Shown: one piece after another, positions 18,064-28,863 of the stretch
Numbering within the stretch: the first letter of the stretch is position 1
Layout of the letters: every line of letters begins with the position of its first letter
NCBI RefSeq assembly: GCF_035953295.1
Contig: NZ_CP108370.1
Span: forward strand, 4,431,001 to 4,495,000
Length of the DNA: 64,000 nt
From: Streptomyces sp. NBC_01335
GTDB lineage: Bacteria > Actinomycetota > Actinomycetes > Streptomycetales > Streptomycetaceae
Direction: 5' to 3'
Notes under the pieces: model-generated
Databases searched by the model: none
The model's input: only the letters and a program-made list of their open reading frames with translations
What the model was told of the DNA's origin: nothing
Translations under genes and position numbers: made by a program

Positions 18064-19206
18064 CTACTTGTCGATGTCGCCGACGACGAAGAAGAGCGAG
18101 CCGAGGATCGCGACCATGTCGGCGACGAGCGTGCCCGGCAGCAGCTCCGTCAGCGCCTGGATGTTGTTGAACGAGGCGGAGCGGAGCTTCAGCCGGTACG
18201 GAGTCTTCTCGCCCTTGGAGACGAGGTAGTAGCCGTTGATGCCGAGCGGGTTCTCGGTCCAGGCGTAGGTGTGGCCCTCGGGGGCCTTGAGCACCTTGGG
18301 CAGCCGCTGGTTGATCGGCCCCGGCGCCAGCGCGTCCATCCGGTCCAGGCAGGCGTCCGCGAGGTCCAGCGCGTTGACCGTCTGCTCCAGCAGGCACTCG
18401 AAGCGGGCCAGGCAGTCGCCCTCGGTCCGGGTGACGACCTTCAGTACGTCCGCCAGCTCCCCGTACGCGAGGTACGGGTCGTCGCGCCGCAGGTCGAAGT
18501 CGACGCCGGAGGCGCGGGCGATCGGCCCGGACACCCCGTACGCGTGCACCGCCCCGGCGGTCAGCACCCCGACGTCGCGGGTGCGGCCCCGGAAGATCTC
18601 GTTGCCGAGCACCAGGTCCTCGTACACGTCCATCCGCGAGCGCACGGAGGCCACCGCGTCCCTGGCCCGGCCGAGCCAGCCCGCCGGGAGGTCCTCCTTG
18701 AGGCCGCCGACCCGGTTGAACATGTAGTGCATCCGGCCGCCGGAGACCTCCTCCATCACCGCCTGGAGCTCCTCGCGCTCCCGGAACGCGTAGAACATCG
18801 GCGTGATGCCGCCGAGTTCGAGGGGGTACGAGCCGAGGAACATCAGGTGGTTGAGGACCCGGTTCAGCTCCGCCAGCAGGGTCCGCGTCCAGACCGCCCG
18901 CTCGGGGACCTCCATGCCGAGCATCCGCTCGACGGCCATCACCACACCGAGTTCGTTGGAGAACGCCGACAGCCAGTCGTGGCGGTTGGCGAGCATCACG
19001 ATCTGCCGGTAGTCACGGGCCTCGAAGAGCTTCTCGGCGCCCCGGTGCATGTAGCCGATGACCGGCTCGGCGCTCAGGATGCGCTCGCCGTCCAGGACCA
19101 GCCGCAGCCGGAGCACACCGTGCGTGGAGGGGTGCTGCGGACCGATGTTGAGCACCATGTCGGTGCTCTCCGCCGCGCCACCGATGCCGACCGTCGTCTC
19201 CGTCAT
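18064..19206 (-). CDS. nuoD2: Stand-alone NADH-quinone oxidoreductase subunit D (NuoD2-like)
   Basis: A 380-residue homologue of the complex I 49-kDa/NuoD subunit, which lines the quinone site near cluster N2. It has [10 protein letters not shown] at 21-30 and [18 protein letters not shown] at 52-69, and ends [12 protein letters not shown]. It is about 60 residues shorter than the NuoD of a full nuo operon, and no other nuo genes are nearby, so this is the second, orphan NuoD known in Streptomyces. It lies just downstream of a MidA-like methyltransferase on the same strand. Confidence 0.9.
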   Translation of the reverse strand: MTETTVGIGGAAESTDMVLNIGPQHPSTHGVLRLRLVLDGERILSAEPVIGYMHRGAEKLFEARDYRQIVMLANRHDWLSAFSNELGVVMAVERMLGMEVPERAVWTRTLLAELNRVLNHLMFLGSYPLELGGITPMFYAFREREELQAVMEEVSGGRMHYMFNRVGGLKEDLPAGWLGRARDAVASVRSRMDVYEDLVLGNEIFRGRTRDVGVLTAGAVHAYGVSGPIARASGVDFDLRRDDPYLAYGELADVLKVVTRTEGDCLARFECLLEQTVNALDLADACLDRMDALAPGPINQRLPKVLKAPEGHTYAWTENPLGINGYYLVSKGEKTPYRLKLRSASFNNIQALTELLPGTLVADMVAILGSLFFVVGDIDK

Positions 19207-19289
19207 GCGGCCCAGTATTCCTTGCGCGGAAACCCGTGCGCGCGGACGGTCGGGCCCCCGGCCGTCCCCGGAAGTCCGGGGGGCGCCGC

Positions 19290-20279
19290 TCACCCCACCC
19301 GCTGCACCAGCCAGCCGAAGTCGCCGAGCCCGCCGCGCGCGGTGAGCTCGGCCGCCTCGCCCGCCGCCGCGAGCGCCCGGACGTACCCGGCGGGGTCGGT
19401 GGAGGCCAGCGCCAGCGGCGGCCGGCCACCGCTGACGCCGAGGCGGCCCAGGGCGGTGCGCTGGTCGAGGAGTTCGGGCGGCGGGCCGCCGACGGGCGCT
19501 CCGGCGGCGGCGCAGGCGTCGAGGGCGACATGGGCGGTGAGGTCGCAGGAGCCGTCCGGCACCGGGTCCACCTCGCGGCCGGCCCGGAACCCGGTCAGGG
19601 TGCCGAACGGCGGCCGGGCGCCGCCTACGTGCGCGTAGTCCACGGCCACCGCGCGCCCCGCCGCCAGCGAGCCGACCGCCTCGGCCCACGCCAGGTCGCG
19701 GGGCAGCCCGATCTCGGCCCGGTCGCCGGGGCCGGCCGGTGTCCACCAGCGCTCCAGCCACCGCGCGTCCGCGCCGGACACCGGACCGCCCAGCCGCTCC
19801 GCGCCGTCCGAGGCCCTGACCAGGACGTACCGGGCGGTGCCGGCCGCGTCCACCTCCACGACGTCGAGCGGCACGTTGTCCAGCCACTCGTTGGCGAAGA
19901 GCAGCCCGGTGACGCCCTGCGGCAACCGCGCGCACCACTCGATCCGGTGATCCAGGCCCGGCGGACGGTCCGCGAGCTCGACGGCGTACGCGGTGATCCG
20001 CAGCCCCGCCGGGGCGGCGGCCAGCACCCCCGCGGTCAGCTCCCCGCGCCCCGCGCCCATGTCCACCAGGCCGACGGTGTCCGTACCCAGCTCCGCCGCG
20101 GTCTCCGCGAGCAGCCGGGCCACCGCCGAGGCGAAGAGCGGGGAGGCGTGCACCGAGGTACGGAAGTGCCCGGCCGGGCCCTCCGGCCTCCGGTAGAACC
20201 CGCCGTCGCCGTACAGCGCGGCCCGCGCCGCCGCACCCCATCCGAGCCATTCGTCCGTCACGGGGCAAGTCTCCGGCAT
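19290..20279 (-). CDS. MidA/NDUFAF7-like (DUF185) SAM-dependent methyltransferase
   Basis: A 329-residue protein with SAM motif [16 protein letters not shown] and the family hallmark [18 protein letters not shown]. Eukaryotic relatives (NDUFAF7/MidA) dimethylate an arginine of the NuoD-equivalent NDUFS2 during complex I assembly. The gene is 83 bases upstream of, and co-directional with, a NuoD homologue, which makes the same role here a strong inference. I chose ATG 20279 because GGAG lies four bases upstream; a GTG at 20300 is the alternative. Confidence 0.82.
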   Translation of the reverse strand: MPETCPVTDEWLGWGAAARAALYGDGGFYRRPEGPAGHFRTSVHASPLFASAVARLLAETAAELGTDTVGLVDMGAGRGELTAGVLAAAPAGLRITAYAVELADRPPGLDHRIEWCARLPQGVTGLLFANEWLDNVPLDVVEVDAAGTARYVLVRASDGAERLGGPVSGADARWLERWWTPAGPGDRAEIGLPRDLAWAEAVGSLAAGRAVAVDYAHVGGARPPFGTLTGFRAGREVDPVPDGSCDLTAHVALDACAAAGAPVGGPPPELLDQRTALGRLGVSGGRPPLALASTDPAGYVRALAAAGEAAELTARGGLGDFGWLVQRVG

Positions 20280-20367
20280 CGCTCTCCGGTACCTCTCCAC
20301 CTTGGGGAGTACGGGCCGCCGTACCGGATCGGCCCTCCGGTTGACCCCGGGTACCCGCGCCCTTCCC

Positions 20368-20373
20368 TACCCT
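20368..20373 (+). promoter_or_regulatory. -10 hexamer of a leaderless sensor kinase start
   Basis: TACCCT, six bases before the GTG at 20380. A TTGACC at 20341 lies 21 bases upstream, too far to be a standard -35. Confidence 0.5.
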
Positions 20374-20379
20374 GGCAAG

Positions 20380-21579
20380 GTGCAGCGCCTCTACGACTTC
20401 CTCCGCAGACACCCGACGGGCGTCGACTGCTTCTGGGCCGTCGTCCTGCTCGGGCTCTCCGGGGTGGCCTACGTGGCCGGACCCCCGGCAGGGCTGCGGG
20501 AGCGGGTCTGCTCGGTGCCGGTCATCCTGGGGCTCTGCGCCGTCGTGGCGCTGCGCCGCCGGATGCCCGAGCGGATGCTGCTGCTCGCCCTCGGGATCGG
20601 GATCGCCCAGGTGGCGCTCGGCGTCGAGACCGGCATCGCCGACTTCGCCCTGCTGGTGATCATCTACACCGTCGCCGCGTCCGGGGAGCGCTGGGCGTCC
20701 CGGCTGGCGCTCGGCTGCGGTCTGCTCGCCGCCGGGATCTCGCAGGCGCGCTGGCCGGAGCAGCAGGGCGGCTGGGTCCAGCAGGTCTTCGTCGTGGTCG
20801 TGCTGACCGTGCCGTTCGTGCTCGCCTGGGTGCTCGGCGACTCGCTGCGGACCCGGCGGGCGTATTTCCGGGCGCTGGAGGAGCGGGCCGCCCGGCTGGA
20901 GCGCGAGCGCGAGGCCCAGTCCAAGGTGGCCGTCGCCGCCGAGCGCGCCAGGATCGCCCGCGAGCTCCACGACGTCGTCGCCCACAACGTCTCCGTGATG
21001 GTGGTCCAGGCCGACGGCGCCGCCTATGTCATGGACGCGGCACCCGACCAGGCCCGCCAGGCCCTGGAGACCATCTCCACCACCGGCCGCCAGGCCCTCG
21101 CCGAGATGCGACGGCTGCTCGGGGTACTGCGCACCGGAGACGCCGAGACCAGCGGCGAGTACGTCCCCCAGCCCGACGTCGAGCAGATCGACGAACTCGT
21201 CGAACAGGTCCGCAAGGCCGGCCTCGCCGTCGTCTTCACCGTCGAGGGCACCCCGCGCCCGCTGCCCAGCGGCGTCGAGCTGACCGCGTACCGCATCGTG
21301 CAGGAGGCGCTCACCAACACCCGCAAGCACGGCGGCCCCGACGCCGGGGCCAGCGTGCGGCTGGTCTACTTCGACGACGGCCTCGGGCTGCTCGTGGAGG
21401 ACGACGGCCGCGGCGCCCCGCACGAGCTGTACGAGGACGGCGGGGCGGACGGCGCAGGCCACGGCATGATCGGCATGCGGGAACGGGTCGGCATGGTCGG
21501 CGGCACCCTCGACGCAGGCCCGCGCCCCGGCGGCGGCTTCCGGATCAGCGCGCTGCTCCCGCTGAAACCGGGCATGTGA
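20380..21579 (+). CDS. Two-component sensor histidine kinase (NarL-type, HisKA_3)
   Basis: A 399-residue membrane kinase with about six N-terminal hydrophobic segments (about 17-152), a short coiled coil (160-190), the HisKA_3 phosphoacceptor region [13 protein letters not shown] with H197, and a C-terminal HATPase with [13 protein letters not shown] and [11 protein letters not shown]. The stimulus is unknown. It is followed 38 bases later by its NarL-type response regulator. The GTG start fits a leaderless promoter; the longer frame from 20302 crosses that promoter. Confidence 0.9.
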   Translation: MQRLYDFLRRHPTGVDCFWAVVLLGLSGVAYVAGPPAGLRERVCSVPVILGLCAVVALRRRMPERMLLLALGIGIAQVALGVETGIADFALLVIIYTVAASGERWASRLALGCGLLAAGISQARWPEQQGGWVQQVFVVVVLTVPFVLAWVLGDSLRTRRAYFRALEERAARLEREREAQSKVAVAAERARIARELHDVVAHNVSVMVVQADGAAYVMDAAPDQARQALETISTTGRQALAEMRRLLGVLRTGDAETSGEYVPQPDVEQIDELVEQVRKAGLAVVFTVEGTPRPLPSGVELTAYRIVQEALTNTRKHGGPDAGASVRLVYFDDGLGLLVEDDGRGAPHELYEDGGADGAGHGMIGMRERVGMVGGTLDAGPRPGGGFRISALLPLKPGM

Positions 21580-21617
21580 TCTCCTCTTCCCTCCCCACGA
21601 GACAGGACCCCCGACCC

Positions 21618-22292
21618 ATGGCAGCCATCCGCGTGATGCTCGTCGACGACCAGGCGCTGCTGCGCACCGGCTTCCGCATGGTGCTCGCGGCCCAGCCGGA
21701 CATGGAGGTGGTCGCCGAGGCGGGCGACGGCGCCGAGGCGATCGAGGTGCTCCGCGCCACCGCCGTGGACGTCGTCCTGATGGACGTCCGCATGCCGAGG
21801 CTGGACGGAGTGGAGGCCACCCGCCGCATCTGCGCCCAGGAGAGCCCGCCCAAGGTGCTCATCCTGACCACCTTCGACCTGGACGAGTACGCCTTCACCG
21901 GGCTCAAGGCCGGGGCCAGCGGCTTCATGCTCAAGGACGTGCCGCCCGGGGAGCTGCTGAACGCGATCCGCTCGGTGCACAGCGGGGACGCCGTCGTCGC
22001 GCCGTCCACCACCCGGCGGCTGCTCGACCGGTTCTCCCCGCTGCTGCCGAGCGCCACCTCCACCCCGGGCGACAAGCGCGTGGAGCGGCTCACCGAGCGG
22101 GAGCGCGAGGTGATGCTGCTGGTCGCCCAGGGGCTGTCCAACGGCGAGATCGCGGGCCGGCTGGTGCTCTCGGAGGCCACGGTGAAGACGCACGTCGGCC
22201 GCATCCTCACCAAGCTCGGGCTGCGCGACCGGGTCCAGGTCGTCGTCATGGCCTACGAGTCGGGGCTGGTCCGCGCGGGCGGCGCGCGCTGA
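21618..22292 (+). CDS. NarL/FixJ-type response regulator
   Basis: A 224-residue DNA-binding regulator. The receiver domain starts [16 protein letters not shown] and has phosphoacceptor D56 (VVLMDVRMP); the C-terminal LuxR-type HTH reads [20 protein letters not shown] and [17 protein letters not shown]. It is cognate to the upstream kinase by adjacency. AGGA precedes the ATG. It converges on the ArsR-type regulator with only 15 bases between stops. Confidence 0.92.
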   Translation: MAAIRVMLVDDQALLRTGFRMVLAAQPDMEVVAEAGDGAEAIEVLRATAVDVVLMDVRMPRLDGVEATRRICAQESPPKVLILTTFDLDEYAFTGLKAGASGFMLKDVPPGELLNAIRSVHSGDAVVAPSTTRRLLDRFSPLLPSATSTPGDKRVERLTEREREVMLLVAQGLSNGEIAGRLVLSEATVKTHVGRILTKLGLRDRVQVVVMAYESGLVRAGGAR

Positions 22293-22307
22293 TCCGGCAC
22301 GCCGCGT

Positions 22308-23426
22308 TCAGCGCAGCACGCCCTCCAGGAAGTCGCTGCCGAGCCGGGCGACGACCGTCAGGTCCAGCTGGTGCAGTACGTACCGGCCGCGCCGGCGCGT
22401 GGTGACCAGGCCCGCCTTCTTCAGCACCGACAGGTGCCGGGAGACCTCGGGGGAGGTGATGCCGTGCGCGTCGGCCAGCTCGCCGGTGGTGTGCGGGGCG
22501 CGGGCCAGGTTGCGGCAGAGCCGCAGCCGCTGCGGGTGGGCCAGCGCCTCCAGGCGCAGCCGGACGAACTCCACCGAGGCGGGCGAGGGCAGCTCGGGCC
22601 GGTGCACCGGGTAGAGGATCACCGGCCGCCATGCCGGGGCGTGCCCGATCATCAGGTGCGGCCAGCCGAAACCGGTGGGGACGAGGGTGATACCGGGCTC
22701 CACCCCGGGGCCGGTCGCGGTGGTCCGGGCCGCGTTCAGCTTGTCGATCACGATGCGGTCGCCGTCCTCGCTCAGCGAGAGCGCCGCCGAGACCGCGCCG
22801 ACCGCCTCGCCGAGGCCCTTGCGGCGGAGCACCTCCGTCTTGTGCCGGGCGTCGGCCACCAGCGGGATGCGGGCCCGGTTCCAGGTGTCGGCGAAGAACG
22901 CCTCCTCGCAGTCCTCGAAGAACCGCCGGAGCCAGGCGCGTACCGAGCCCGGGTCGGCCAGCAGCCGTTCGGTGAAGTCCGTCTGGCGCGGGCCGCGCGC
23001 GGCGGCCATGTCGCGTGCTCGCTCGGCCGCCGCCGCGTTCGTCAGCGGGGACGCGGTGCCCGTGCCGTAGAAGGTGCAGGAGGTGAACTCCAGGGCGGCC
23101 GAGACGAACTGCTCCTCGCTCAGCCGGTCCAGGGTGTCCAGGTCCTCGGAGAGGGTCGCGCCGGCACGGCCGCTGCCGCCCGGGAGACCGGCGAACGGTA
23201 CGAAGATGTCGGAGAAGGTGTTCCGCCAGAGGAACTCCGCCTCGTGCAACCGGTCCGCGAGGTCCGGCGGGAGCGCGGCGGAGGTCGCGGTGACCCAGCC
23301 GTGCAGCCCGGGGTGGTGGCCCGGCTCCGAGAGGGCGTGCAGCGCCATCCCCAGCTCGGCCAGGGGGGAGGTTTCGAAAAGGATGCGGTCGGCGGGCAGC
23401 CCGGCGATGTCGATGGTCACGCTCAC
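22308..23426 (-). CDS. DUF5937/ArsR-type winged-helix regulator
   Basis: A 372-residue protein with a ~270-residue N-terminal domain typical of Streptomyces DUF5937 proteins (LPADRILFETSPLAELGMAL) and a C-terminal ArsR-type HTH: LRLEALAHPQRLRLCRNLA, then ITSPEVSRHLSVLKKAGLV and a wing. No metal-binding cysteines are obvious, so it probably senses an organic ligand or none. It is divergent from a 58-residue protein, with a perfect inverted repeat between them that is a likely operator. The GTG at 23426 is uncertain because no good ribosome site is visible. Confidence 0.82.
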   Translation of the reverse strand: MSVTIDIAGLPADRILFETSPLAELGMALHALSEPGHHPGLHGWVTATSAALPPDLADRLHEAEFLWRNTFSDIFVPFAGLPGGSGRAGATLSEDLDTLDRLSEEQFVSAALEFTSCTFYGTGTASPLTNAAAAERARDMAAARGPRQTDFTERLLADPGSVRAWLRRFFEDCEEAFFADTWNRARIPLVADARHKTEVLRRKGLGEAVGAVSAALSLSEDGDRIVIDKLNAARTTATGPGVEPGITLVPTGFGWPHLMIGHAPAWRPVILYPVHRPELPSPASVEFVRLRLEALAHPQRLRLCRNLARAPHTTGELADAHGITSPEVSRHLSVLKKAGLVTTRRRGRYVLHQLDLTVVARLGSDFLEGVLR

Positions 23427-23467
23427 CGGACCATGGTGCGGGGTGCCGGCCCGGCCGCGCACTTCGC

Positions 23468-23484
23468 TTGACGGGAGACGTCAA
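23468..23484. promoter_or_regulatory. Candidate operator: TTGACG-N5-CGTCAA
   Basis: A perfect 6-bp inverted repeat with a 5-base spacer sits between the divergent ArsR-type gene and the small protein gene, where an autoregulatory site would be expected. Confidence 0.5.
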
Positions 23485-23524
23485 TCGACGGGCGGTGCGG
23501 GGTGGGGCCGCGCAGGCTGAAGCC

Positions 23525-23701
23525 ATGGACGCGATACAGCAGCAGATGTTCGACACCTGGCGTGCGAGCAGGCGCGGCGAACGCCCGCCGCCCCTGCCCG
23601 GCACCCACGACCGCGAGGTCCTGCGCGACCTCCGCCGCCGGTACCGCGCCCGCCGCGAGGCAGGGGCCCGCAGGCGGGCCGGGGCCTGGCCGGGGTGGTG
23701 A
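23525..23701 (+). CDS. 58-residue conserved small protein
   Basis: MDAIQQQMFDTWRASRRGE, a PPPLPGTHD segment, EVLRDLRRRYRARR and a basic tail. This pattern (MDAI start, PPxPGxHD, Arg-rich helix) recurs in Streptomyces small proteins of unknown function. The ATG lies 99 bases from the divergent regulator start, so the regulator may control it. The frame is open upstream to 23468, but that would include the palindrome. Confidence 0.6.
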   Translation: MDAIQQQMFDTWRASRRGERPPPLPGTHDREVLRDLRRRYRARREAGARRRAGAWPGW

Positions 23702-23702
23702 C

Positions 23703-23718
23703 GGCGGGCGGACCCGCC
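23703..23718. terminator. Short hairpin between convergent genes
   Basis: GGCGGG and CCCGCC with a 4-base loop, immediately after the small-protein stop and before the aldolase stop. Confidence 0.4.
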
Positions 23719-23735
23719 GGCCGCCCCGCCCCGGA

Positions 23736-24881
23736 TCAGGCCAGGCGGGCGACGAACGCGCGCACCGCGTCCCGTACGTCCTCGGCGGTCCACTCCAGCC
23801 CCGGCGCGTTCACGGTGACCTCGGTGTACGAGACCCCCGGCGGCAGCTGGGAGCCGGCGGACCAGCGGCGGAAGAGGGTCGTACCGGTCTCCTCGGCCTG
23901 GCGCACCGAGGCCTCGTCCAGCACCTCGGCGGAGTACGGCAGCCAGAGGTGGAACTGGTGGGTGTGCGGGGGCTCGGGGCGCAGCCGGCACCACGGCACC
24001 GCCGACTCCTCGAACGCCTCCGTCAGCGCGGCCGCGACCACCTTGGCGTGGGCCCCGTACTCGGGCAGCCGGGGCAGCTCGTTCTCCAGGCCGATGAGGG
24101 CCGCCAGCGCGGCCGGGTACTGCTGGAAGAGCTGGCCGCCGTAGCGGTGCCGCCAGGTGCGGGCCTCCTCGATCAGCGTCCGGGGGCCGGCCAGGGCCGC
24201 CCCGGACATGCCGCCGAGCGACTTGTAGAAGGAGACGTACACGCTGTCGGCGAGGCCCGCGATCTCCGGCAGCCCGCGCCCGAAGTGCGGGGTGCACTCC
24301 CAGAGCCGGGCGCCGTCCAGGTGCACCACGGCGTCGCGTTCCCGGGCCGCCGCCACGACCTCGGTCAGCTCCTCCCAGGCCGGGAGTACGAAACCGGCGT
24401 CCCGCAGCGGAAGCTCCAGCATCAGGGTGCCGAACGGCTCCGGGAAGTCGGCGACCTCCTCGGCGGTGGGCAGCCGGGGCGCGGTCGTCGGGTGCACCGT
24501 CCGCAGCCCGCTCACCGCGCCGAGCGCCCCTCCCTCGTGCACCTCGGGGTGGGCGAGCGGGTGCAGGGCGACGGTGGCGTTGCCGGTACGCGCCGCCCAG
24601 CACCGCAGCGCGACCTGCTGGGCCATCGTGCCGGTGGGGAAGAAGGCCGCCGCCTCCATGCCCAGCAGCCCGGCCACCCGCTTCTCGACCTCGGCGACGA
24701 CCCCGTCGCCGTAGATGTCGGCCGGTTCGCCCGTGTCGTACACCGATCCGGCGCCCGCCGCGAGGGCGGCCAGCTGGTCGCCGAGGGTGCCGTCGGAGGA
24801 GGTGCGCGCCAGGATGCGGCGGGAGGCCTTCCAGGCGGCGAGCCGGCGCTGCCGCATCTTCTGTTCGTCCGTTGCTGCCAT
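23736..24881 (-). CDS. PLP-dependent threonine aldolase/beta-eliminating lyase family protein
   Basis: A 381-residue fold type I PLP enzyme. AAAFFPTGTMAQQVALRCW binds the cofactor phosphate region, VVHLDGARLWE carries the PLP-ring aspartate, and the Schiff-base lysine is in YVSFYKSLGGMSG. Family members cleave L-threonine or related beta-hydroxy amino acids to glycine and an aldehyde. The true substrate is not determinable here. ATG 24881 is the only reasonable start; upstream codons run into a GC-rich spacer. Confidence 0.85.
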   Translation of the reverse strand: MAATDEQKMRQRRLAAWKASRRILARTSSDGTLGDQLAALAAGAGSVYDTGEPADIYGDGVVAEVEKRVAGLLGMEAAAFFPTGTMAQQVALRCWAARTGNATVALHPLAHPEVHEGGALGAVSGLRTVHPTTAPRLPTAEEVADFPEPFGTLMLELPLRDAGFVLPAWEELTEVVAAARERDAVVHLDGARLWECTPHFGRGLPEIAGLADSVYVSFYKSLGGMSGAALAGPRTLIEEARTWRHRYGGQLFQQYPAALAALIGLENELPRLPEYGAHAKVVAAALTEAFEESAVPWCRLRPEPPHTHQFHLWLPYSAEVLDEASVRQAEETGTTLFRRWSAGSQLPPGVSYTEVTVNAPGLEWTAEDVRDAVRAFVARLA

Positions 24882-25074
24882 GCGACGATCATCGCCCGCC
24901 CGGTCCGGGCCGCCCACCCGGGGGTTTCGTGGAAGGTCGCGGGAGCCCCGGTGCCGGGCGCCGGGAAGTTACCCACAGGCTGTGGACAGAGCGGAAGCGG
25001 GGTGGGGCGCTGGCGTAGCATGCAGAGGAATCGTCCGGTACCCCCCGCGGACTGGAACGGAAGGCCATAGCCGC

Positions 25075-26055
25075 GTGAACACGACATCTCCGAGAGATCC
25101 TCTCGACGCCAGGGACCGCCCCGCCCGCCTCACCGTGGGCGTCGTCGGAGCGGGCCGCGTCGGCCCCGCCCTCGCCGCCTCGCTCCAGCTCGCCGGGCAC
25201 CGCCCGGTCGCGGTCTCCGGCGTCTCCGACGCCTCCCGCCGCCGGGCCGCCGCCCTGCTGCCGGACGTCCCGCTGGTGACGCCCGCCGAAGTCCTCGCCC
25301 GCGCCGACCTGGTGCTGCTCACCGTCCCCGACGACACCCTGCCCGGCCTGGTCCAGGGGCTTGCCGACACCGGCGCCGTCCGGCCCGGCCAGCTCCTGGT
25401 CCACACCTCGGGGCGGTACGGCACCCGGGTGCTGGACCCCGCGCTGCGCGCCGGGGCCCTGCCGCTCGCCCTCCACCCCGCGATGACGTTCACCGGCACG
25501 CCCGTGGACGTCCAGCGGCTCGCCGGCTGCTCCTTCGGGATCACCGCGCCCGAGGAGCTGCGGCTCGCCGCCGAGGCCCTCGTCATCGAGATGGGCGGCG
25601 AGCCCGAGTGGATCGAGGAGGAGGCCCGCCCGCTCTACCACGCGGCGCTCGCCCTCGGCGCGAACCACCTGGTCACCCTGGTCGCCGAGGCGATGGAGCT
25701 GCTCGCCAAGGCGGGGGTCTCGGCCCCCGACCGGATGCTCGGCCCGCTCCTCGGCGCCGCGCTCGACAACGCCCTGCGCTCCGGCGACGCGGCCCTCACC
25801 GGCCCGGTGGCGCGTGGCGACGCGGGCACGGTCGCCGCCCACGTCGGCGAGTTGCGCGCGCACGCCCCGCAGATGGTCGCGGGGTACCTCGCGATGGCCC
25901 GCGCCACCGCCGACCGGGCCCTCGCGCACGGTCTGCTCAAGCCGGAGTCCGCCGAGGACCTGCTCGGCGTCCTCGCGGACGGCACGCGCTCCACCGGCCG
26001 CCCGGCCGGCCCCGCACCCACCGACGACGACGAAGAGCCGGGGGAGCCCCGATGA
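25075..26055 (+). CDS. Rossmann-like and DUF2520 domain protein
   Basis: A 326-residue protein: an N-terminal NAD(P)-binding fold with [18 protein letters not shown] at about 22-39, then a DUF2520 helical domain ([20 protein letters not shown]). The fold resembles ketopantoate or pyrroline-carboxylate reductases. It overlaps panC by four bases (ATGA), so a role in pantothenate synthesis is likely (inference); DUF2520-panC pairs are common in bacteria. The GTG start has GGAACGGAAGG upstream. Confidence 0.85.
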   Translation: MNTTSPRDPLDARDRPARLTVGVVGAGRVGPALAASLQLAGHRPVAVSGVSDASRRRAAALLPDVPLVTPAEVLARADLVLLTVPDDTLPGLVQGLADTGAVRPGQLLVHTSGRYGTRVLDPALRAGALPLALHPAMTFTGTPVDVQRLAGCSFGITAPEELRLAAEALVIEMGGEPEWIEEEARPLYHAALALGANHLVTLVAEAMELLAKAGVSAPDRMLGPLLGAALDNALRSGDAALTGPVARGDAGTVAAHVGELRAHAPQMVAGYLAMARATADRALAHGLLKPESAEDLLGVLADGTRSTGRPAGPAPTDDDEEPGEPR

Positions 26056-27116
26056 CCGCCACACCCACCCCGGCGGACACCGCCGTCCTGCTGCACACCG
26101 CCGCCGCACTGGAGGCGCTGGACCGCCCGGCGGGCGCGCGCCGCGTGGTCGTCATGACGATGGGCGCGCTGCACGACGGCCACGGCACCCTGGTCCGGGC
26201 CGCCCGCGCGGCGGCGGGACCGGGCGGCCAGGTCGTGGTCACCGTCTTCGTGAACCCGCTCCAGTTCGGTGAGGCCGCCGACCTGGACCGCTACCCGCGC
26301 ACCCTGGACGCCGACCTCGCGGTGGCCTCGGCGGCCGGCGCGGACGTGGTCTTCGCGCCCTCGGTCGAGGAGGTGTACCCGGGCGGCGACCCGCAGGTCC
26401 GGATCACCGCCGGACCGATGGGCGAGCGCCTCGAAGGCGCCTCGCGCCCCGGACACTTCGACGGGATGCTCACCGTCGTCGCCAAGCTCCTCCACCTGAC
26501 CCGCCCGGACGAGGCGCTCTTCGGGCAGAAGGACGCCCAGCAGCTCGCGCTGGTCCGCCGGATGGTCCGCGACCTCAACTTCGGCATCGAGATCACCGCC
26601 GTACCCACCGTCCGGGACGCCGACGGCCTCGCGCTCTCCAGCCGCAACCGGTTCCTGTCACCGGCCGAGCGGCGTACCGCCCTCGCCCTGTCGGCCGCCC
26701 TCTTCGCCGCCCGCGACCGGCTCGCCGCCCAGCAGGCGCTGCGCGAGCGCGCCCTGGCCACCGGCGGCCCGGTGCGGGACGGTCAGGGATCCGGGGCGAC
26801 CACCGGCACCGACCGGGTCGCCGGGCTCAACGCGCTCGGCGAGTCCCGCCTCGCCGCCGACGCCCAGGCCGTGGCGCTCGCGCCGCACGGCAGCACGGCC
26901 GAGGCCGTCCGGGCCGCCGCGCGCACCGTCCTGGACGACGCCGTCCGGGCCGCGGAGCCGCTCGTCATCGACTACCTCGCCCTGGTGGACCCGGCCGACT
27001 TCACCGAGGTCCCCGACGACCGGGACGGCGGCGAAGCCGTCCTCGCAGTCGCCGCCCGGGTCGGCGCCACCCGTCTGATCGACAACATCCCCCTCGACCT
27101 GGGAGTCCTCTCGTGA
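26052..27116 (+). CDS. panC: Pantothenate synthetase
   Basis: A 354-residue ligase joining pantoate and beta-alanine with ATP. It has [19 protein letters not shown] (HxGH class), [27 protein letters not shown] and [16 protein letters not shown], plus SSRNRFLSP. It is about 70 residues longer than usual, with a Gly/Thr-rich insertion at about residues 225-280 between otherwise conserved blocks. It overlaps both neighbours (ATGA upstream, GTGA into nadB). Confidence 0.95.
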   Translation: MTATPTPADTAVLLHTAAALEALDRPAGARRVVVMTMGALHDGHGTLVRAARAAAGPGGQVVVTVFVNPLQFGEAADLDRYPRTLDADLAVASAAGADVVFAPSVEEVYPGGDPQVRITAGPMGERLEGASRPGHFDGMLTVVAKLLHLTRPDEALFGQKDAQQLALVRRMVRDLNFGIEITAVPTVRDADGLALSSRNRFLSPAERRTALALSAALFAARDRLAAQQALRERALATGGPVRDGQGSGATTGTDRVAGLNALGESRLAADAQAVALAPHGSTAEAVRAAARTVLDDAVRAAEPLVIDYLALVDPADFTEVPDDRDGGEAVLAVAARVGATRLIDNIPLDLGVLS

Positions 27117-28783
27117 CCGGAATACGGCTGACCGCCCCCGAACCCGGCTGGTCCATCGACGCCGACGTCGTGGTCATCGGCTCCGGCGTGGCCGGGCTCA
27201 CCACCGCCCTGCGCTGCGTCGCCGCCGGGCTCGACACCGTCGTCGTCACCAAGGCCCGCCTGGACGACGGCTCCACCCGCTGGGCCCAGGGCGGCATCGC
27301 CGCCGCGCTCGGCGAGGGCGACACCCCCGAGCAGCACCTCGACGACACCCTGGTCGCGGGCGTCGGCCTCTGCGACGAGCCGGCCGTCCGCACCCTGGTC
27401 ACCGAGGGCCCCGGCGCGGTGCGCCGGCTCATCGACACCGGGGCGCACTTCGACACGGACGAGAGCGGCGGCGTCGCCCTCACCCGCGAGGGCGGCCACC
27501 ACCGGAACCGGATCGTGCACGCGGGCGGCGACGCCACCGGTGCCGAGGTCTCCCGTGCCCTGGTGGAGGCGGTACGCACCCGCGCCCTGCACACCATCGA
27601 GAACGCCCTGGTCCTCGACCTGCTCACCGACGCCGAAGGCCGTACGGCGGGTGTCAGCCTGCACGTCATGGGCGAGGGCCAGCACGACGGGGTCGGCGCG
27701 GTCCGCGCCCCCTCGGTGGTGCTCGCCACCGGCGGCATGGGCCAGGTCTTCTCCGCCACCACCAACCCGCCGGTCTCCACCGGCGACGGCGTGGCGCTCG
27801 CGCTGCGGGCCGGGGCGGAGATCTCGGACCTGGAGTTCGTCCAGTTCCACCCCACGGTCCTCTTCCTGGGCGCCGACTCCGAGGGCCAGCAGCCGCTGGT
27901 CTCGGAGGCGGTACGCGGCGAGGGCGCGTACCTCGTCGACGCCTCCGGTACGCGCTTCATGACCGGGCAGCACGAGCTGGCGGAGCTCGCCCCCCGCGAC
28001 ATCGTCGCCAAGGCCATCACCCGCCAGATGCAGCTGCACGGCACCCAGCACATGTACCTCGACGCCCGGCACTTCGGCGCCGAGATGTGGGAGCGGCGCT
28101 TCCCCACGATCCTGGCCGCCTGCCGCGAACACGGCATCGACCCGGTCACCGAGCCGATCCCGGTCGCGCCCGCCGCCCACTACGCCTCCGGCGGCGTCCG
28201 TACCGACCTGCACGGACGCACCACGGTGCCCGGCCTGTACGCCTGCGGGGAGACCGCCTGCACCGGAGTGCACGGCGCCAACCGCCTCGCCTCCAACTCC
28301 CTCCTGGAGGGGCTCGTCTTCGCCGAGCGCATCGCCGCCGACATCGCCGAGCGCCGCCCCGCCCGCACCGAGGCGGTCCACCCCGAGGGCGGCCCGCGCG
28401 CCGCGCTGCTCGCCCCCGAGACCCGTACGACGATCCAGCGGATCATGACCCGGGGCGCCGGGGTGCTCCGCTCCGCCGAGAGCCTGGCCGCCGCCGCCCG
28501 GGAGCTGGAGGCGCTGCGCGACGGCGCCGGCGCGCCCGAGGAGAAGGCCGCCGTACCGGGCGTCGAGGCGTGGGAGACCACCAACCTCCTGCTGGTCGCC
28601 CGGGTCCTGGTCGCCGCCGCGTCCGCCCGCGCGGAGACCCGGGGCTGCCACTGGCGCGAGGACCACCCCGACCGCGACGACGAGAACTGGCGCGCCCACC
28701 TCGTCGTACGCGTCGGCGAGGACCGGACGCTCGCCGTGCGCCGTACGGAGGGCTCCGACTTCGACCCCGTACGCCAGGACTGA
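27113..28783 (+). CDS. nadB: L-aspartate oxidase
   Basis: A 556-residue flavoenzyme that oxidises L-aspartate to iminoaspartate in de novo NAD synthesis. The FAD fold is [17 protein letters not shown] near residues 16-32; later come [29 protein letters not shown] and the FAD-binding [15 protein letters not shown]. The C-terminal helical domain follows. Its GTG overlaps the panC stop. Its partner nadA is not in the window; nadC follows. Confidence 0.96.
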   Translation: MTGIRLTAPEPGWSIDADVVVIGSGVAGLTTALRCVAAGLDTVVVTKARLDDGSTRWAQGGIAAALGEGDTPEQHLDDTLVAGVGLCDEPAVRTLVTEGPGAVRRLIDTGAHFDTDESGGVALTREGGHHRNRIVHAGGDATGAEVSRALVEAVRTRALHTIENALVLDLLTDAEGRTAGVSLHVMGEGQHDGVGAVRAPSVVLATGGMGQVFSATTNPPVSTGDGVALALRAGAEISDLEFVQFHPTVLFLGADSEGQQPLVSEAVRGEGAYLVDASGTRFMTGQHELAELAPRDIVAKAITRQMQLHGTQHMYLDARHFGAEMWERRFPTILAACREHGIDPVTEPIPVAPAAHYASGGVRTDLHGRTTVPGLYACGETACTGVHGANRLASNSLLEGLVFAERIAADIAERRPARTEAVHPEGGPRAALLAPETRTTIQRIMTRGAGVLRSAESLAAAARELEALRDGAGAPEEKAAVPGVEAWETTNLLLVARVLVAAASARAETRGCHWREDHPDRDDENWRAHLVVRVGEDRTLAVRRTEGSDFDPVRQD

Positions 28784-28863
28784 CCGCGACCCACCGCACC
28801 GCACCACCGCACCGAACCACCGCACAGCACAGCACCGCCCGACGCCCCCGAGGAGCCGCAACC

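Noticed and set aside
20341..20373. TTGACC as -35 of the sensor kinase promoter
   Set aside because: Spacing to TACCCT is 21 bases, too long for a standard promoter.
18064..21462. 1132-residue continuous minus-strand frame
   Set aside because: Only the last 380 codons are nuoD. The rest is antisense to the methyltransferase and kinase region and is low-complexity, as expected from GC-rich shadow frames.
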